A DNA stretch of 16,646 bases from UBA2428 sp002343545. GTDB taxonomy: Bacteria > Bdellovibrionota > UBA2428. The notes beneath the pieces were generated by a model that was given only the letters and a program-made list of their open reading frames with translations, ran no database searches and was not told the DNA's origin. The stretch covers positions 1 to 16,646 of the forward strand of contig CALFZE010000075.1 in NCBI GenBank assembly GCA_937952285.1. Reading direction: 5' to 3'. Numbering within the stretch: position 1 is the stretch's first letter; every line of letters starts with the position of its first letter. This document shows, piece by piece, positions 14,248 through 16,646 of this stretch. Made by a program: the position numbers and the translations under genes.

Positions 14248-16359
14248 CTAGAGATCGCCTTCCGCGGCGGCGTCCGCGCCGTCCTCGTCGGACCCTTCCG
14301 TCGCGCCGGTCACGAGCGGAGACCAGCCCGTCGCGAGGCGATCGCGCGTGCGACGCGACGTGCGTCCGCGCACGTTCGCGGGAAGCTCCTTCGAGACGTA
14401 GCTTTCGAAGCGCTCCGTGTAAGCGGCGTCTTCGCACGAGAAGAGGGGATCGAGCTTGGCGATCTTGGCTTGCTCGCTCGACTTGAGCGTCGCGCGGTAC
14501 TGCGCGGTCGTCGCGGTGAGCAGCTTCTCGATCTGCGAAGCCTTGAGGATCGCGCCTTCGCCGGACTTCTTCGTGTCGTATTCCGGCTTCCAGACGTAGC
14601 GGAAAGCCTTCGGCGCGGAGCATTTTTCGGCCACGCGCTCGACTAGGTTCGCGCCGCCGAGATCCTTCGCGACGTTTTCCATGAGATCGGCGTCGCCGAA
14701 GACCGGCTGCCCGGCGATCACGACCAAGTTGAGATCTTCCTGGCGGCTCTGGACGAGCGCCGTGTAGGGGTTCTGCCCCGGCTTACGCGCGACCAAGGTG
14801 AGGTCGGCCGTGTAGCCCGGCGCGACGCGGCCGAAGCGGTCTTCGATCTTGAGCGCCTTCGCGGCGTTGATCGTCACCATCTCGACGATCTGTTCGTCGG
14901 TGAGCTTCCAGCGCGCCTGGTCGGCGTAAGCGCGCGCGAGGCGCATTTCGTCGAGGATATTCTTGGATCCGGTCGGGGACCAATCCGAGCCGAGCGTGAT
15001 GTTCGCGCGGGCGCGGACGGCCGCGTCGACGCGCAAGGTCTCGCCGTAGAGGAGCAGGTTCGAGAAGGGCGACCAGACGAAGCTCACGCCCATGCGGCTC
15101 GCTTCGGCGATCTCGCGCTCGCTCATGCCGACCCCGTGGATGAGGATCATGCCCGGGAAGGCGAGGCCGTAGCGCTTGAGGTACGACCACTCCGACTGGT
15201 TGTAGGCGTCGTCGCGGCGGCCTTCGGAGAGATGGACGAACATGACGGGCTTCGAGGTTTCCTTGAAGAACTTTTGGACGCTGCGACGGGCGGGCCACTC
15301 CCACATGCCAATGAAGCGGCGAACGGAGGACGGGATCGTGAGGACGCCCCCCTTGCTCAGGAAATCCGCCGCGTGGTCGTCGGTCAGCGCGCCCGTCAGC
15401 TGGACGTAACCCTTCGAGGTGCCCTTGCCGAAGAGGAAGATCTCCATGGCGGCGAGCTGCTTTTCGAGTTTCTTGGCGTCGCTCAGCTTGTAGCGGTTGC
15501 CGAGCAGGTCGGCGAGCGAAGCCTGGATCTTCCGGAAGGAGGTCGGCGAAACGTCGCCGGCCTTCACGTTGAAGTCGTCGCCCACGAGAAGTCGCAAGCC
15601 GCGGGCGAGGTCCCGACGCTCTTCCTTGAAGAGGTCGAACCACTCGCGCACGGTCATGCCGCCGCCGAAGTCTTCCTCGGCCAAGAAGGATTCGAAGGCC
15701 TTCTCGTAGCTCATCCCTTTCTTCATGCGCTGCTCGAAACCGTAGGGAATGTAGATCGTGCGGATGTAACCCGGATCGATGATGTCGACGAGGTTGCGGA
15801 TCTTGCGCGCGTCGAACTCTCCCTGGAGATCGACGTTGCGGGCTCCGTAGCCCTTCGCGCAGGATCCGTCGCCGCCGATGCCCTGCATCGCCGTCGCGCC
15901 GCCCGCGATCGCCTTGAGCTCGGCCCAACGGACGGCCGCGCACGTGACGTGCCCCTTGATGGGCTTCATGTTGAGCGAGGTCGCGTCTTTATAGGGCGCG
16001 TACTTTTGCCGCCACTCGAAGCGGTTCACGAACTGGGATTTCGCCTCGCTCCAGAGCGGGAGCACGTTGTATTTGACGTGCCCGTGCATATCCATGAGGC
16101 CGGGGAACACGAAGGATTCCGTCTGAACGACGCTCGCCGAAGCGGGCGGCGCCTTGTCCTCGATCGCGGTGATCCGGTCGCCCAGGATGCGCAGCCAAAC
16201 GCGTTCGTCCGGCTTCTCGGGCAGGTATCCCGAAAGGTACCAAGTCGTGGTCGAGGCAACATCGCGCGAATCGACGACGGGAGCCGGTTCGCGGCTCGAA
16301 CAGGCGACGAGACTCGCCCCGAAAACAAAAAGGCCGATTCGATTCCAACCGATGCGCAT
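14248..16359 (-). CDS. Amidohydrolase-family lipoprotein
   Basis: A 703-residue metal-dependent hydrolase that appears to be lipid-anchored. The N-terminus ends in the lipobox SLVAC with Cys20. The amidohydrolase core shows FPGLMDMHGHVKYN with the HxH metal ligands His92 and His94, VHLSEG with His376, LIHGVGMSE with His408, WSPFSNLLLYGE (429-440) and LGSDWSPTGSKNIL with Asp459, then NAAKAL and GRVAPGYTADLTLV, the usual C-terminal beta composite. The layout is closest to the TrzN/SAH-deaminase type. Residues 163-335 are an insertion longer than usual, and residues 560-703 form a C-terminal extension ending in an acidic tail (SDEDGADAAAEGDL). The substrate is unknown; cyclic amides, deaminations and xenobiotics are all family chemistries. 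The start ATG at 16359 follows a run of seven G and A (GGGGGGGA). Confidence 0.88.
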   Translation of the reverse strand: MRIGWNRIGLFVFGASLVACSSREPAPVVDSRDVASTTTWYLSGYLPEKPDERVWLRILGDRITAIEDKAPPASASVVQTESFVFPGLMDMHGHVKYNVLPLWSEAKSQFVNRFEWRQKYAPYKDATSLNMKPIKGHVTCAAVRWAELKAIAGGATAMQGIGGDGSCAKGYGARNVDLQGEFDARKIRNLVDIIDPGYIRTIYIPYGFEQRMKKGMSYEKAFESFLAEEDFGGGMTVREWFDLFKEERRDLARGLRLLVGDDFNVKAGDVSPTSFRKIQASLADLLGNRYKLSDAKKLEKQLAAMEIFLFGKGTSKGYVQLTGALTDDHAADFLSKGGVLTIPSSVRRFIGMWEWPARRSVQKFFKETSKPVMFVHLSEGRRDDAYNQSEWSYLKRYGLAFPGMILIHGVGMSEREIAEASRMGVSFVWSPFSNLLLYGETLRVDAAVRARANITLGSDWSPTGSKNILDEMRLARAYADQARWKLTDEQIVEMVTINAAKALKIEDRFGRVAPGYTADLTLVARKPGQNPYTALVQSRQEDLNLVVIAGQPVFGDADLMENVAKDLGGANLVERVAEKCSAPKAFRYVWKPEYDTKKSGEGAILKASQIEKLLTATTAQYRATLKSSEQAKIAKLDPLFSCEDAAYTERFESYVSKELPANVRGRTSRRTRDRLATGWSPLVTGATEGSDEDGADAAAEGDL

Positions 16360-16585
16360 ATTCCCCCCCGCGAAAAACGAAGCTCCGCCGGGCAGCCGTG
16401 CCCCCCGGAAAGCTCCCGACCCCCGAAGTCGTGGATCTCGCTAAGATTTTAAACGGCCTCGACCGCAAAAAACCACCGCTAAGCCCACGCGGGTCGGTCA
16501 GTTTTTCATCCGGACTTCTTTCGGCGACGACGGAAGTTGCCGGAAAGACTTGTCTCGGAGAGCCGGCTCGGATTGGCTGATCGCC
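16360..16585. other. Divergent intergenic region
   Basis: This 226-base stretch separates the amidohydrolase gene from the last lipoprotein gene. It holds the C7/G7 tract beside the amidohydrolase start (16363-16369), the TAAAAT element and a weak interrupted hairpin at 16510-16543. No tRNA, small ORF with good support or clear promoter for the + strand gene was seen. Confidence 0.5.
16446..16451 (-). promoter_or_regulatory. Possible -10 hexamer TAAAAT for the amidohydrolase gene
   Basis: On the minus strand TTTAAAAT is a conspicuous AT-rich element in GC-rich surroundings, 86 bases before the start at 16359. The -35 position 17 bases upstream is T-rich but matches TTGACA poorly. This would give a leader of roughly 80 bases. 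Confidence 0.25.
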
Positions 16586-16646
16586 ATGACGTCAAAATCC
16601 CGTCACGCCTTTCTCGCTTCGGCCCTCTTTCTGCTGGCTTGCGCGT
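16586..16646 (+). CDS. Lipoprotein, 5' fragment cut by the window end
   Basis: Only 20 codons are visible. They read MTSKSRHAFLASALFLLACA, a basic N-region, a hydrophobic core and the lipobox FLLAC with Cys19, so the product should be an exported lipoprotein. No Shine-Dalgarno is obvious upstream. The function cannot be told because the mature protein lies outside the window. Confidence 0.6.
   Translation, partial: MTSKSRHAFLASALFLLACA

Noticed and set aside
15136..16452. A 438-codon open frame on + opposite the amidohydrolase
   Set aside because: It is the mirror of a gene with all metal-binding motifs present, and has no domain of its own.
16510..16543. Interrupted inverted repeat CCGG-A-CTTC / GAAG-TTG-CCGG as a terminator or RNA element
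   Set aside because: The stem is broken by unequal inserts, the loop is long and no U-tract follows on either strand.
1..16646. CRISPR array, tRNA, rRNA, insertion sequence, phage or defence genes
   Set aside because: No evenly spaced direct repeats, cloverleaf, transposase, integrase, terminal inverted repeats or defence-family motifs were seen in any intergenic region or frame.

Overview
This window comes from a GC-rich, diderm bacterium. The strongest signs are three proteins with a lipobox signal peptide, several other exported proteins, and a periplasmic amidase. The run prs-rplY-pth-ychF is a conserved housekeeping neighbourhood seen in deltaproteobacteria-like and Bdellovibrio-like lineages, so that kind of organism is my best guess. 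No phage, transposon, plasmid, CRISPR, rRNA or tRNA signal was seen. Coding density is very high and no gene-free stretch exceeds 300 bases.

Layout. Positions 71-1300 (+) hold an AraC-type regulator with an N-terminal cupin, then a terminator hairpin and a small Mpo1/DUF962 membrane protein. Positions 1311-4549 (-) hold three exported proteins. A SleB-like secreted protein and a small secreted protein of unknown function are translationally coupled. A hairpin-plus-U-tract follows them, ending two bases before the GTG of a lipoprotein that resembles an alpha/beta hydrolase. Positions 4698-8274 (+) carry prs, rplY (followed by a strong intrinsic terminator), pth and ychF. Positions 8283-14228 (+) are a tight six-gene run: a secreted N-acetylmuramoyl-L-alanine amidase, rph, rdgB, nth, an EamA transporter and a large exported thioredoxin-fold protein. 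These overlap or abut, mostly by ATGA or TGATG junctions. Positions 14248-16359 (-) encode a 703-residue amidohydrolase lipoprotein. At 16586 a further lipoprotein starts on + and runs off the window.

Together the genes cover nucleotide supply (prs), translation (rplY, pth, ychF), nucleic-acid upkeep (rph, rdgB, nth) and envelope remodelling (amidase, SleB-like protein, lipoproteins, thioredoxin-fold protein). I see no defence or mobile system. The less ordinary content is the set of divergent exported proteins and a possible shared promoter layout. In that layout, -10-like hexamers lie 7-9 bases before start codons, and a TCCCGT element recurs upstream of four genes, which would suggest leaderless or nearly leaderless transcripts. 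This is inference from sequence alone.
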